A stretch of 64,000 nt of DNA from CBDCMJ01 sp965218875 (GCA_965218875.1 OZ244707.1:1860001-1924000); one strand, 5' to 3'; positions 16,309-25,734 are shown, counted from the first letter of the stretch. The notes: generated by a model not told the origin, from the sequence alone. A program made the numbers and translations.

Positions 16309-17388
16309 ATGGATATAGCTATCATAGGCTTGCCCCAGTGCGGCAAGACCACCGTTTTCAACGCCCTCACCCGGGGCCGCGCCGACACCGCCGCGGTGGG
16401 CGGCGTCCACGTGGGAGTGGTGAAGGTTGCCGACTCCCGGCTGCGGGCCTTGACGGATATGTACTGTCCCAGGAAGATTGTGCCAGCCGAAATCAAGTAT
16501 TGGGACCTGCCGGGTCCCGGGGCCATGGGCAAGTCCCAGGGAATCGGAGGGAGGCTCCTGAACGTGCTGCAAACGGCGGACGCGTTCCTGCTGGTGGTCC
16601 GGGCTTTCACCAACCCGGCGACGCCTCACCCCATGGAAGTGGTGGACCCCGGACGGGACCTGGAGCACATGCTGGGCGAGATAGCCCTGGCGGACCTGGT
16701 GGTCCTGGAGCGCGCCGTGGCAAGGCTGGAGGACGGCATCAAGAAGTCCAAGTTGGCGGAGCGGCCGGCCATGGTCTCCCAACTCGACGCCGTCGCCAAG
16801 GCGAAGCAAGGGCTGGAGGAAGGCACGCCGCTACGGCAGCAGCAGCTATCCATGTCGGAGTCCGCCTTCCTGGCCAGTTACCAACTGCTCTCCGCCAAGC
16901 CGGTAATCGTCCTCTTCAACACCGACGAGGAGGAGGAAGGGTCTTGGTTGGACAGGATTGCCGGCGGGCAACTGCAGGTTGCGGGGATCGGCCAAGTCGG
17001 CTTGTGCGCCAAGCTTGAAGCGGACCTTGCCCTCATGTCCGAGGAGGAATCGGAGGAGTTTCGCAAGGAACTCGGCCTGGGCGAGCCGGCGGTCTCCCAG
17101 GTGGTCAAGACCAGCTACGACGTGGTTGGGCTGGTGTCCTTTCTCACCGTCGGGGATGACGAGGTGAGGGCCTGGAGTGTTCCCGCCGGAATAGAGGCCC
17201 AGCAAGCCGCGGGAGTAGTCCACACCGATTTCCGGCGGGGATTCATCCGGGCCGAGGTGATCCCGTTCCACGAACTGGTCCGGTGCGGCAGCTTGGCCCA
17301 GGGCCGAAGGGAGGGAGTACTGCGCACCGAGGGCAAGGCCTACCGGATCAAGGACGGGGACGTCGTCAATTTCTTGGTCAACGTCTAG
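16309..17388 (+). CDS. ychF: YchF/OLA1-type P-loop GTPase/ATPase
   Basis: A 359-residue TRAFAC-class NTPase that associates with ribosomes. The P-loop reads GLPQCGKTT (7-15) rather than the usual GLPNVGKST. G3-like YWDLPGPG and a nucleotide-specificity motif FNTDEEE replace the standard NVDE region, so specificity may differ. The C-terminal TGS domain is clear (FLTVGDDEVRAWSV, HTDFRRGFIRAEVI, KAYRIKDGDVVNF). It is a divergent but full-length member. Upstream sequence has GGAGAGAGACACC before the ATG. Confidence 0.85.
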   Translation: MDIAIIGLPQCGKTTVFNALTRGRADTAAVGGVHVGVVKVADSRLRALTDMYCPRKIVPAEIKYWDLPGPGAMGKSQGIGGRLLNVLQTADAFLLVVRAFTNPATPHPMEVVDPGRDLEHMLGEIALADLVVLERAVARLEDGIKKSKLAERPAMVSQLDAVAKAKQGLEEGTPLRQQQLSMSESAFLASYQLLSAKPVIVLFNTDEEEEGSWLDRIAGGQLQVAGIGQVGLCAKLEADLALMSEEESEEFRKELGLGEPAVSQVVKTSYDVVGLVSFLTVGDDEVRAWSVPAGIEAQQAAGVVHTDFRRGFIRAEVIPFHELVRCGSLAQGRREGVLRTEGKAYRIKDGDVVNFLVNV

Positions 17389-17416
17389 AGGTCAGGTCAG
17401 GGATAGGGGCCGGTCC

Positions 17417-17782
17417 TCAACCCCGCCCTGCCAGGGGCTTGGCGAAGCTAAGCTCGTGGGAGTCCGGGTCGTTTATGTGGAAGTAGCGCTCCCCCCAGGG
17501 CGCGTCCCGGGGCTCGGTGGAAGTGGTCAGTCCCGCCTCTATAACCCGGAGGTACAGGGCGTCCACGTCGTCCACGTAGAATATGAGCCGCCCCCACCAA
17601 CTCCACCCGCCTTGGGGCGCCAGGGTCAGGTTCAGGTATCCTTCGCCAATCCGGAAGCTGGTGAAGGAAGCGGATTCTCCGCCGTAGAGCACCGGCAGGC
17701 CCAGCTTGTCCCGGTAGAACTCCACCGCCCGCGGCATCTCCCTAACCGCCAGGGTCACCGCGCTTATTCGCCGTACAGTCAC
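17417..17782 (-). CDS. VOC (glyoxalase/bleomycin-resistance fold) protein
   Basis: A 121-residue single vicinal-oxygen-chelate domain pair. It starts RRISAVTLAVREMPRAVEF-YRDKLGLPVLYGG and ends with FHINDPDSHELSFAKP, the usual betaalphabetabetabeta pattern with a terminal metal-ligand glutamate. Substrate unknown. Converges with ychF and is divergent from larC. Confidence 0.8.
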   Translation of the reverse strand: MTVRRISAVTLAVREMPRAVEFYRDKLGLPVLYGGESASFTSFRIGEGYLNLTLAPQGGWSWWGRLIFYVDDVDALYLRVIEAGLTTSTEPRDAPWGERYFHINDPDSHELSFAKPLAGRG

Positions 17783-17882
17783 GGCTCCTTCCTCTGTTCC
17801 TCACGACGATAGTACAATACCGGCCACCCCCCAGCGGGCATCTTATCAGCCTGGGAACGCCCACGGCAAAAGGACTAGTTCC

Positions 17883-19076
17883 GTGCGGGTAGCCTACGTG
17901 CAGTCCATAGGGGGCGCCAGCGGGGACATGTTGCTGGGCGCCCTGCTCGACCTGGGGGTGCCCCTGGACCTGCTGGAACGGGAACTGGCGAGGCTGGGGA
18001 TATCCGGCTACGGGTTGACGGTCGGCCCCGATGTCCGGCGCGAGGTCAGAGGCTCCAAGGTTGACGTATCCGTCTCGGACCCGGTCCGCTACTCCCCCAG
18101 CTCCCTCCGGGACGCCGTCGCCGAAAGCGGGTTGCCCGGCGGGGTGAAGGCCGCGTCCCTGCGGGTGTTGGAGGCCCTGTGGCGCGCCGAGAGCCGGGTC
18201 CACGGCGAACCTGAAGACGTTGTCGAGTTGGAGGAGTTGGGCAGCGTCGACACCCTGGTCGACGTGGTTGGGGTGGCCGTGGCCCTGGACTACTTGGGAG
18301 TGGAGCAGGTCTATTCGGCTCCCTTGGTGCTAGGAGCGGCCGACCCTCCCCGATGGGCCGGAGGCTACTCCAACCCGGCGCCCGCCGTCCTGGAGCTAGC
18401 GGCGGCGGCTGGAGCCCCGGTGCTGTCGGACCGGCCCATCTACCGTGGAGCGGGAGAGCTGACCACGCCCACCGGCGCCGCCATTATCACGGCGCTCGCT
18501 CGCTTCGAGCGGCCCGACATGTCGATAACCGGGGTGGGAGTCGGTCTGGGCAGCAAGGACCCGGAGGCCTTTCCCAACGTGGTCCGAGTTTGGCTGGGCG
18601 AGACTCGTCAAGGGGACGTTTCCCAGGGGGAGGACCAGGTGGTGCTGCTGGAGACCAACCTCGACGATGCGTCGGGCCTGGTTCTGGGGCACGCTCAGGA
18701 GCGGCTTTTCTCCCTGGGGGCGCTGGACGTATGGTATGCCCCGGTTCAAATGAAGAAAAATCGGCCCGGCGTGGTTCTCTCCGCGCTGGTCCCCCAGGAG
18801 CTGGAGAGCGCGGCTGTGGACCTTATCATGCGGGAGACGCCCACCCTTGGCGTCCGCACCCGGGGCGTGCGGCGCTACGTGGCGGAGCGTCGCAGCGTTC
18901 CCCTGGAAACCGAGTTGGGGACCGTCAGCATCAAGGTCAAATACCTGGAGGGAACGGCGGCGGCGGCGGCTCCTGAGTTCGAGGACTGCAGGCGCATAGC
19001 GTTGGAGACCGGCATGCCCTTCCAGGAGGTGTACCACCGGATCACCGCTCTGGCCCGGCAGCAGCTATTGGGCTGA
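17883..19076 (+). CDS. larC: Nickel-pincer cofactor biosynthesis protein LarC
   Basis: A 397-residue protein (GTG start) that inserts nickel in the lactate racemase cofactor. The family start is AYVQSIGGASGDMLLGALLDLG, followed by VHGEPEDVVELEELGSVDTLVD, the TPTGAAIITAL motif, LLETNLDDASG and KKNRPGVVLSALVP. In Lactobacillus larC is read by a programmed frameshift; here it is one frame. larA, larB and larE are not nearby, so the target enzyme is not identified. Confidence 0.88.
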   Translation: MRVAYVQSIGGASGDMLLGALLDLGVPLDLLERELARLGISGYGLTVGPDVRREVRGSKVDVSVSDPVRYSPSSLRDAVAESGLPGGVKAASLRVLEALWRAESRVHGEPEDVVELEELGSVDTLVDVVGVAVALDYLGVEQVYSAPLVLGAADPPRWAGGYSNPAPAVLELAAAAGAPVLSDRPIYRGAGELTTPTGAAIITALARFERPDMSITGVGVGLGSKDPEAFPNVVRVWLGETRQGDVSQGEDQVVLLETNLDDASGLVLGHAQERLFSLGALDVWYAPVQMKKNRPGVVLSALVPQELESAAVDLIMRETPTLGVRTRGVRRYVAERRSVPLETELGTVSIKVKYLEGTAAAAAPEFEDCRRIALETGMPFQEVYHRITALARQQLLG

Positions 19077-19099
19077 ACTCTCCTCCGCTCTCCAGGACC

Positions 19100-19801
19100 T
19101 CAGCGCACCCGGCGGCGTCTCACCGGCAGGCCTGGATAGACGCCCTCGGACAGGACCCAATCAACCCTTTGTCCAAGAGCTTCGGCTTCATCCGGCTGCA
19201 GAAGTCCCAGCAGTTCGCTCAACTGGCCGCTGGGGGCCTGTAGCTGTTGGCGTAAGGTTTCCAGCTTCTTGAGCAGCGCGCGGGGTATTGTTTGCCCGCT
19301 GAAGTCCCAGATGACCGTCCTGATCTTGGTGTGGGCGTGGAAGGTGAGGCCGTGGTCGATGCTCCACAGCTTTCCATCGGCGTCCAGCAGCAGGTGTCCG
19401 GGCTTGCGGTCGGTGCTGTTGGCCACCAGGTCAAAGCAAGCGATGGTCTTGAGTTGGGGGCCGCTGTCCTCGGTGAGAGCGTAGTAGTTATGGCGGGGGT
19501 CGTGCTCCACGAATAGCTGCACCGTGCCGATGCCGTAGGGCCCGTCCCGTATGGTAGTGAAGGGTATGAAGTCCCACCCCAGGACCTGGCTCAACAGATA
19601 GGCCGCGTACTCTCGCTTGTACAGGGTGCCTGAGGGGAAGTCCCACAGGGGCGCCTCGCCGTCCCTGGGTTTGTATATGCCCGACCCGGTCTGCTCGCCC
19701 GACTTCACCTGCACCAGAAAGGTGTAGTTGGAGCCCATTGGGGCAAGCTCGCAGGAGACTATTTCACCGTGCCGAATGAGGTCGCAGGCGGATTGGTCCA
19801 C
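19100..19801 (-). CDS. SCO1664-family protein (PI3/4-kinase-like fold)
   Basis: A 233-residue protein with GIYKPRDGEAPLWDFPSGTL near residue 40, the catalytic-loop-like segment ANSTDRKPGHLLLDADG (near 130-145) and SIDHGLTFHAHTKIRTV. These match the SCO1664 family of small kinase-like proteins best known in actinobacteria, where it is encoded beside a DUF3090 protein, as here. The biochemical role is not established. Confidence 0.8.
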   Translation of the reverse strand: MDQSACDLIRHGEIVSCELAPMGSNYTFLVQVKSGEQTGSGIYKPRDGEAPLWDFPSGTLYKREYAAYLLSQVLGWDFIPFTTIRDGPYGIGTVQLFVEHDPRHNYYALTEDSGPQLKTIACFDLVANSTDRKPGHLLLDADGKLWSIDHGLTFHAHTKIRTVIWDFSGQTIPRALLKKLETLRQQLQAPSGQLSELLGLLQPDEAEALGQRVDWVLSEGVYPGLPVRRRRVR

Positions 19802-19851
19802 TCTAAATGACGCGTCTTGTTTATGTCGTTCCGTACGGACGGAGCCGGAGG

Positions 19852-20391
19852 CTAGCCAGTCTCATAGGTGGTGTGGCCGTTGGCCCTGGGGCAAACGTGG
19901 CCCTCCGGATTGATGGGAAGCCCGCACAGGAAGCAACGGGGGCGGCCCGCCGCACATATGCGAATTGCTTCCTCGGACAGCGTGGCGGCCTGGTCCGTGG
20001 TGATCCAGAAACTGACCGAAGCCCCCTCTTCCCGCGGCTCGGGACTGTCGGCGTCCTCGATCTCGTAGGCCGCCAGATAGAAGGAATTGGTGGCGGTGTC
20101 GTGGCTGAGCAGGAACTGTCCCACCTTGAAGTCGATGGACGCGGCCAGGTTGGAGCCCTCCGGGTCCCGGTGCTCCGCCGGCCGTGTCCTATCGGCTTCC
20201 GAGAGGGCCTGGACCGCGTCCCGGAGATAGACGCCTAGCTGAAAGAGCTGCTCTTTCTCCAGCCAAACGGCGCCCTGGACTGGTCCGGCCTGGATAGCCA
20301 GCTGGAACGTCCTCTGTCCCGGTTGCCCGAAAGTCTTGGCCTCGACGTGGGACAGGGAGCCCAGGGGGTATTTGACCGGCTTCGATTCCAT
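19852..20391 (-). CDS. DUF3090 family protein
   Basis: A 179-residue protein with LGSLSHVEAKTFGQPGQRTF at the start and a C-terminal zinc-binding segment RPRCFLCGLPINPEGHVCP-RANGH. The combination and position next to the SCO1664-type gene are typical of the actinobacterial/Chloroflexota pair. Function unknown. The two genes are 50 bases apart on the same strand, with this one first. Confidence 0.82.
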   Translation of the reverse strand: MESKPVKYPLGSLSHVEAKTFGQPGQRTFQLAIQAGPVQGAVWLEKEQLFQLGVYLRDAVQALSEADRTRPAEHRDPEGSNLAASIDFKVGQFLLSHDTATNSFYLAAYEIEDADSPEPREEGASVSFWITTDQAATLSEEAIRICAAGRPRCFLCGLPINPEGHVCPRANGHTTYETG

Positions 20392-20552
20392 CGGGTCTAT
20401 GATAGCCCCTGGAAAACGCCTCTGACAAGAAGATGCGCCCCGTGTCCGGCGACAAGAGTGGGAACTAGACGGCCCGAGGCGGCTTCTTCACCCGAACAAG
20501 GGCCGGTTTCCGGGTTGGTATGCTAGAGGCAGGACCGCGCGCCCCGCCGGGT

Positions 20553-21056
20553 CTACTTGCCCGGCGCCCGTGACCGGTACTGAAGCGCTTCCGCGAGGTG
20601 GGCCGCGGTGATCTCGCCCGCGTCGTCCAAGTCGGCGATGGTCCGGGACACCTTGAGGATTCGATGAAACGCCCGGGCCGAGAGGTTAAGCCGCTGGGTG
20701 GCCACCTGAAGCAGCGCCTTGGCGGCCTCGTCCAGTTGGCAATACTTCCATACCTCGGCCGGCCCCATCTCCGAATTGCAGAGGAAGTGGTTGTCGTGAA
20801 AACGCTTTCGCTGGATGTCCCGCGCCCCCTCGACCCGCTGACGAAGCCGGTCCGAGTCCTCGGCGGGCTCCTGCTCCATTAGTTTGCCGTACTCGACCGG
20901 CGGCACCTCCACGAACACGTCTATCCGGTCTAGCAGCGGCCCGCTGACCCGCTTCTGATAGCGGGCCACCACCGACGGGGAGCAAGTGCACTCGGTCCGC
21001 GGATGGGTGTGGAAGCCGCACGGGCAGGGATTCATGGCCGCCACCAGCATGAACAT
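20553..21056 (-). pseudogene. comM: comM 3' fragment (YifB/Mg-chelatase-like AAA+), cut by the island
   Basis: The frame begins abruptly with FMLVAAMNPCPCG and continues CTCSPSVVARYQKRVSG, PLLDRIDVFVEVP and the C-terminal AHLAEALQYRSR. This is the last third of ComM, a hexameric helicase for branch migration during natural transformation. The Walker A and N-terminal LonC-like region are missing because the integrase gene joins at FMLVAAMN. The first ATG in frame exists only by chance, so this is not expected to be a working protein. The 5' half should lie at the right end of the island, outside the window. Confidence 0.88.
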
Positions 21057-22636
21057 GCTTGTTGTTCAATAGCGACTAAATCTCCAGTAGGGACAGCCAG
21101 GGTGATGCTGACGTTATTATCGCGGTCTATTGTCACCCTATCGAGAACTAGCTTCAGTACCTCGCGACGTTCCTGGGGAGGCAACTCATCCAAGCCCTGT
21201 CCGACCGTACCAGCCCACTGGACGACTTTCTCCATCAACTGCTGCCCCTCTACTGCCGCCGTCTTCCGGGCACGATATTCATTTATCTTCGCCCGGAGGT
21301 TCTCCTGCCGCCCGGTGATGAACTTTCGCTCATGGTCGAGTTGGCCTTCGGTGATCTTTCCGGAGACATAGAGTCTAATCGCCCGGTCCTCTTCCTGCTG
21401 GACATTTCTCAACTCTCTCTCTGCATCGGCGAGCGCTCCTGACAGCTCATGAGCTTCGTCAGCATCGAGAGATTCGATGCCAGCGGCGATGAGGCTAGGG
21501 TTTTCAATTGCTTTCTTCACTTCGCTCCAGATAAGTTCCTCCAACCGCTCAGCCTTGATGAACGGGTGCTCTCGGCATCGAAATTGGCGGTGTATCATCC
21601 CATAGCACTGATAGTGCCTTCGGGGAGGGTTAAAGTCATAATGGTAGACCTTGCCGTTTTGTTTCACCATGCTGTAGTACGCTACCCGTACACCGAAGAG
21701 CCTTCCGCACTCAGCGCATCGAACGAGATGCTGCAACAAATGGAATTGACGGGTGTTGCGCTTGGAGAGCATCTTGCGCTGTTCCTTGAGACGTTGTGCC
21801 TTCTCCCAAGTCTCGTCATCCACCAAAGGCGGGAATGGGATCCCTATCCAGGAGTCCTTGGGCTGTTGGTAAGCCTTCCGCCCATTCTCGGTTGTGACAT
21901 TTCTCGCTTTGCCGTACCACCAAGTGCCCTTGTATGCCTCTTGGCTCAGCATACGCAGAACATGGGACCCGTGCCATTGCCTGGCTGTGGGCTTGCTGGT
22001 TGGAATTTCCTCATCATTCAGTTGCCGCGTGATGATATGGCTCCCGAGCCCTTCGTGGACATATTCACGAAAGATGCGTCGCACCACATCACCCTGCGAC
22101 TCATCTATGATAGGGCGCCCGCCGTCTCCGATGCGATACCCGTAAGGGATTCCGCCAATTGGTATTCGGCCCTGTTTAGCCTTCCCGCGCTTTCCCATAG
22201 AGGAACGCTCCCGGAAGTTGTCCAATTCGATCTTGCCGACGGCGGCCAATAGGCCGAAGGTCTTTACGTCTATGGCGTCCATGACGGCTTCCAGCCCAAT
22301 CCGGTGGGCGTCGACTACCTCCATGAGGGCGGCGGCGGGGTACATGCCCCGGCTGAGGCGGTCGGACTTCCAGCAGACGATGGTGTCGAAGCGCCCCTCT
22401 GTGGCATGGGCTAGCATTCTCTGGAACTCAGGGCGACTCTTAACCCATCCTCTTCCCACCTCCTGGTATCGCGCGACGATGGTCAGGCCCTTGCGCTCGC
22501 AGTAGGCCTCCATGTCACTGATCTGCTCTGAGATGGATGTCTTTTCCTCTGTGTCCTGGCTCTTGTCCGACACCCGAGCATAGATTGCCGCTCTCTGTCC
22601 TTTGTCCTGTGTTAGCTGAGCCGGGTTTCTCGTCAT
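21032..22636 (-). CDS. Large serine recombinase (integrase)
   Basis: A 534-residue site-specific recombinase that would catalyse insertion and, with a directionality factor, excision of the island. The resolvase domain has the nucleophile Ser23 in YARVSDKSQD, GRFDTIVCWKSDRLSRG and RERSSMGKRGKAKQG. A recombinase domain (VRRIFREYVHEGLGSHIITR) and a zinc ribbon (VRCAECGRLFG) follow, then a coiled-coil segment. ATG 22636 is chosen since AAAGGAGACAG precedes it. The last roughly eight residues (ACSCWWRP) are encoded by comM sequence, so the C-terminus depends on the integration site. Confidence 0.9.
   Translation of the reverse strand: MTRNPAQLTQDKGQRAAIYARVSDKSQDTEEKTSISEQISDMEAYCERKGLTIVARYQEVGRGWVKSRPEFQRMLAHATEGRFDTIVCWKSDRLSRGMYPAAALMEVVDAHRIGLEAVMDAIDVKTFGLLAAVGKIELDNFRERSSMGKRGKAKQGRIPIGGIPYGYRIGDGGRPIIDESQGDVVRRIFREYVHEGLGSHIITRQLNDEEIPTSKPTARQWHGSHVLRMLSQEAYKGTWWYGKARNVTTENGRKAYQQPKDSWIGIPFPPLVDDETWEKAQRLKEQRKMLSKRNTRQFHLLQHLVRCAECGRLFGVRVAYYSMVKQNGKVYHYDFNPPRRHYQCYGMIHRQFRCREHPFIKAERLEELIWSEVKKAIENPSLIAAGIESLDADEAHELSGALADAERELRNVQQEEDRAIRLYVSGKITEGQLDHERKFITGRQENLRAKINEYRARKTAAVEGQQLMEKVVQWAGTVGQGLDELPPQERREVLKLVLDRVTIDRDNNVSITLAVPTGDLVAIEQQACSCWWRP
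21040..21062. other. Left attachment junction (attL) within comM
   Basis: Homology to comM starts around TGTTCATGCTGGTGGCGG (minus strand). The integrase frame runs across this point and stops at a TGA within the comM codons for AMN. The crossover must lie close to 21,050-21,060; the exact core cannot be fixed without the right junction. Confidence 0.6.
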
Positions 22637-23110
22637 CACTGTCTCCTTTCCTCTCGTCAAAATCCAAAAAGACCCGCCTCCTGCCAAGCGCGCAGCTGCG
22701 AGTAGGATAATTCAGTCCCATCACCTACTTCCGGCAGGTGGCGCCACGGACTGGGGTTTATGCAGCATCGCCGGGCCGATCCTCTCCCACTGGGGTACTC
22801 CAATGAGCAGAAAGGGGTACAGCTACCTCGCAGCTGTCTGTGCTGAACATCCCTTTCTGTATCAGGGACCCGCGGTGTGGGCTCCACCGGACACGTGGAT
22901 TTCCCATGCAGACAGCATCGTTGGTGGTGATCCCAGGCCACATCTCGACGGCTGTACCAGCCGGAATGTGTTGCCTCGGCTCGAGTCCTACCATCCTGTG
23001 TGTCCTCCGCCTGATATGCCTGATGTTACGGTTGTAGGGTGGACTGCTGCCCGCTTATGCCGTCCCCCCACCGTTGCTCGCGTTTGTATGGATTGGAATG
23101 TCCACGTCGC
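22637..23110. other. Gap between integrase and IS701 copy A
   Basis: About 470 bases. Short minus-strand frames occur (22758-22994 with HIPAGTAVEMWPGITTNDAV; 22657-22941 ending LSYSQLRAWQEAGLFGF) but none has a recognisable family or a clear ribosome site. One frame joins across the neighbouring IS footprint and contains PIHTNASNGGGTA, an amidase-like motif (see findings). Likely degraded coding sequence. Confidence 0.35.
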
Positions 23111-23114
23111 CTAG

Positions 23115-24572
23115 TATTACAACGTCAGTTCAGGGAGGGATGTGGGGTGATGCCCGCATGGCGGCGCGGCGCTTAGCATGGGAGCGTCTGGCCCGTTCGT
23201 TACTGTCCTGCGTATCCTCCAGCCACCGCAGCAACTCTTCAGGTCCGAACCGTTCCCGGGGCAGCATCTCCCGCACCACCCGGTAGACCTGCGGCCTCGT
23301 GATCCGGGGCATCTTTTTCCCCCCAAGCCTGTTGCAGGCTCAGCAGAAAAGCTCCGCCCAGCAGGCACAGGGCCACGTGGTGATGCCAGCCAGCCCAGGT
23401 GCGTGTCTCGTACTCGTCCAGCCCCACGTCGCTTTTCTCCGTCTCGAACTCCGTTTCTATACGCCAACGGGATCCTCCCACGTATGCCAGGGTCTCCAAC
23501 GGGGTATCCTCCGGAGCATTGGACAGATAGTAGCGGGGTTCGCTGCCGTCCAGATTCCGGCGGTAAATGGCCCAGTGGATTTCGCCGGGCTTACGCCTGC
23601 TGGTTGGACGCACCCTCTGGGCACTGAACAGGTAGCTGCGTGGTCCCTGGCTTCCCTCGGCCACCGTGAGCTCATGCCAGGCCGCCTCCGGCAACTCGTC
23701 GCTGCGCTCCTGCATTGTCCGCCGCTGCCCGCTGCGGAGCCTCGGCTTGCGGGGACGCCCGAATCCCTGATACTCCACATTGGTCCAGGCAGGCTCCGGC
23801 GGCCACACCGTAAAGCCGGACGGAACGTCCAGCACGTACCACATCCCCAAGGCCGCCAGGCCGTCGCGGAATGACGGCGACATCCCGAAGGCGTCGTCCG
23901 CCGCGACCCATCCAGCCTTCAGGTGGCCCCGCTCCTGTGCCCGCCCCACCATCTCCAAGGCCAACTCCGTCTTGGACCGGTAGCCCCGCCTATCCTCCGG
24001 CACACCCGCCGCCTCACACCGGTCTTTGTCCGAGGTCCAACTCTCCGGCAGATACAGCCGTTTGTCCACCAGGGCCCGTCCCAACGGGCTAACATAGGCC
24101 AGGAACATCCCGGCCTGGCAGTTGGCCACCTTCCCCAGCCTCCCGCAGTACTGCCGGGCCACTCCCGCTGACTTCCGTCCCTGCTTGGGAAAGTCACTGC
24201 CGTCCAGCACCCACACACCTTCCGGATGCTCCAGCCGGGTTCCCAGGTACTCCTGCAGCCGTCCGATAATCGCCTCATCGTCCCAGGGAGAATCAGTGAG
24301 AAACCGCTGCATCCCTCGGGCTGACCCCGGAACTGTCTCCGACAGGTTCTCAGCGTTGCGCCGCTCCCCGGACTGTACCAGCAGGGCCTGGAGATAATGA
24401 CCGCTGTGCTCCCGCGTCTCCCTGCGGCCAAACAGCGGAGCGAAGTAAGCGTGAAAATCCCCAAAGGCCCCGTACACCTGTTCGAAAGCTGCCGCATCCA
24501 CATCCCCACCTCACCTGCCTGTTCCCTCTCCAGCTACACAGTCATCCTATCAAACTAACTGACGTTGTAATA
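23115..24572 (-). mobile_element. IS701-like element, copy A (complete)
   Basis: Bounded by perfect 16-base inverted repeats TATTACAACGTCAGTT and AACTGACGTTGTAATA, each flanked by CTAG (23111-23114 and 24573-24576). A CTAG target duplication is what IS701 family elements make. Length 1.46 kb with one transposase gene in two overlapping frames. Confidence 0.88.
23130..24501 (-). CDS. IS701-type DDE transposase, copy A, with +1 frame change near the end
   Basis: The main frame (24501 to 23239) codes for 420 residues: WVLDGSDFPKQGRKSAGVAR (first DDE aspartate region), WVAADDAFGMSPSFRDGL, and SRWRIETEFETEKSDVGLDEY near the end. After LLSLQQAWGEK it becomes low-quality. The +1 frame from about 23312 to 23130 continues with MPRITRPQVYRVVREMLPRE-RFGPEELL and a basic tail, which is the normal IS701 ending. 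The switch point is a run of six G and five A. The truncated copy B has the same frame relation, so frameshifting may be programmed. Confidence 0.82.
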
Positions 24573-24576
24573 CTAG

Positions 24577-24834
24577 GGCCCCGGAGCGATTGGTGACGGC
24601 TTTCAGGTTCTCGCGGAGGCTGCGTCTGTTGTCCACGACGTACGGCGACAGCGGAGTTGCTCGGCACAGTCTTGGTTATCGTAGATGCTAATGGGGTTCC
24701 CAGTAGGTGTCGGTGGGTTAAGGTAGCGCAGTTTGGGGTGGGGTCGAAAGGTCCGCCGCTGGCCGTGAATGCCATGGTGGAGGAGTCCAGTCCTCCACCC
24801 AAGCTGACGATGGAAAGGGATGAATCGGACCACA
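24577..24834. other. Short gap right of IS701 copy A
   Basis: Contains frames on the minus strand that would join sequence at 23,110 if the IS were removed, including SPYVVDNRRSLRENLKAV leading to PIHTNASNGGGT. Probably the remains of a gene hit by the IS; too short to name with confidence. Confidence 0.3.
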
Positions 24835-25560
24835 TCAGTTGCCTTCTTGGAGCCGGACACTCTCAGGAGACCCACCGTGCAGAGCATCTTGTCTGTCTCT
24901 GGTAGCGTAAGTGACCACAAGGGAAAAAATGCGCCGCAACCGGTCCTCGGCGTCGGGGCTGGGCTCGGAGAAGACCCTGACCATGCCTATCCTCGAGGCA
25001 TGATTGCCGGACCTCTTTCGAGTCTTCTGGTCTTCTATGCCGGTTGGTTCTAACGTTGCCTCTTTTGGACGCTGTCCTCCCTTTGCAGGTCTCTGAGTGG
25101 TCCGTCGGCATTCGACGGATAGGCGCGGACACAGGGATCCAGAAGTCTCATCCATTCCGGGGCCAGGGTCATCATCCATACGTTGGGGCTGGGTCCACTG
25201 TCCGGGGAGCACACCCTGAGTCCACCGGCCCAGACGACCGGCATCATGGTCAATGGGCGCGACACTAGGTATTTCCTGTGCAGAAGCAGGCGCTGAAGTC
25301 CACTCGTTGCCATGGTGAATAGGGTCTAAGGCCGTTGGGGCGCAGTGCACGGACGGTTGTGGCTCCCGTCCACAGGGATCGCCAGGGGATTTCTCCAAGT
25401 CGGCGTCTGCCGTCGTTTGCGCCCCGTAGTCATGTGCCTTATTATGATGGCAGGCCTTCTGGGGTTGTGCCTCCGGTTGGCTAGAGGTCGCGGTTGGGCT
25501 CTCAATCCGCCGCGGCCTCTTCCTTTCGCCCGTTTCCTCCGGGCTGGCTCGTGTGCCCAT
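24835..25560 (-). CDS. Hypothetical protein upstream of integrase
   Basis: A 241-residue frame starting at ATG 25560 with GAGGTGACTC directly before it and a palindrome AAGAATATTCTT about 20 bases further upstream. The product is polar, rich in Pro, Gln, Arg and Glu, and ends VFSEPSPDAEDRLRRIFSLV... and DRQDALHGGSPESV. No family recognised. A second frame within it (25313-25050) also looks protein-like (LTMMPVVWAGGLRV), so a frameshift inside the gene is possible. Before the IS701 insertion it would have been about 2.2 kb upstream of the integrase. Confidence 0.4.
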   Translation of the reverse strand: MGTRASPEETGERKRPRRIESPTATSSQPEAQPQKACHHNKAHDYGAQTTADADLEKSPGDPCGREPQPSVHCAPTALDPIHHGNEWTSAPASAQEIPSVAPIDHDAGRLGRWTQGVLPGQWTQPQRMDDDPGPGMDETSGSLCPRLSVECRRTTQRPAKGGQRPKEATLEPTGIEDQKTRKRSGNHASRIGMVRVFSEPSPDAEDRLRRIFSLVVTYATRDRQDALHGGSPESVRLQEGN

Positions 25561-25734
25561 GAGTCACCTCATATTTAAAGAATATTCTCCTTGGCTTATC
25601 CTCAAGCAGGCTGGCGCTCTCGGTCGCTTGGCCTGCTATTCACCTCCATCTTAATGACCGGCTTGCTTGGCACGTATCGGAATGTCCGGCGGACACAGAC
25701 CAACTGCTCCATACCAACCGGTCGGCCGTATAGC

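Noticed and set aside
22803..23114. Plus-strand frame between the integrase and IS701 copy A as a gene
   Set aside because: No ribosome site and no family; the minus-strand relic explanation fits the region better.
24542..24835. 97-codon minus-strand frame running into the IS701 end
   Set aside because: It enters the IS inverted repeat and has low-complexity polar content; an alternative frame gives a better amidase-like remnant.
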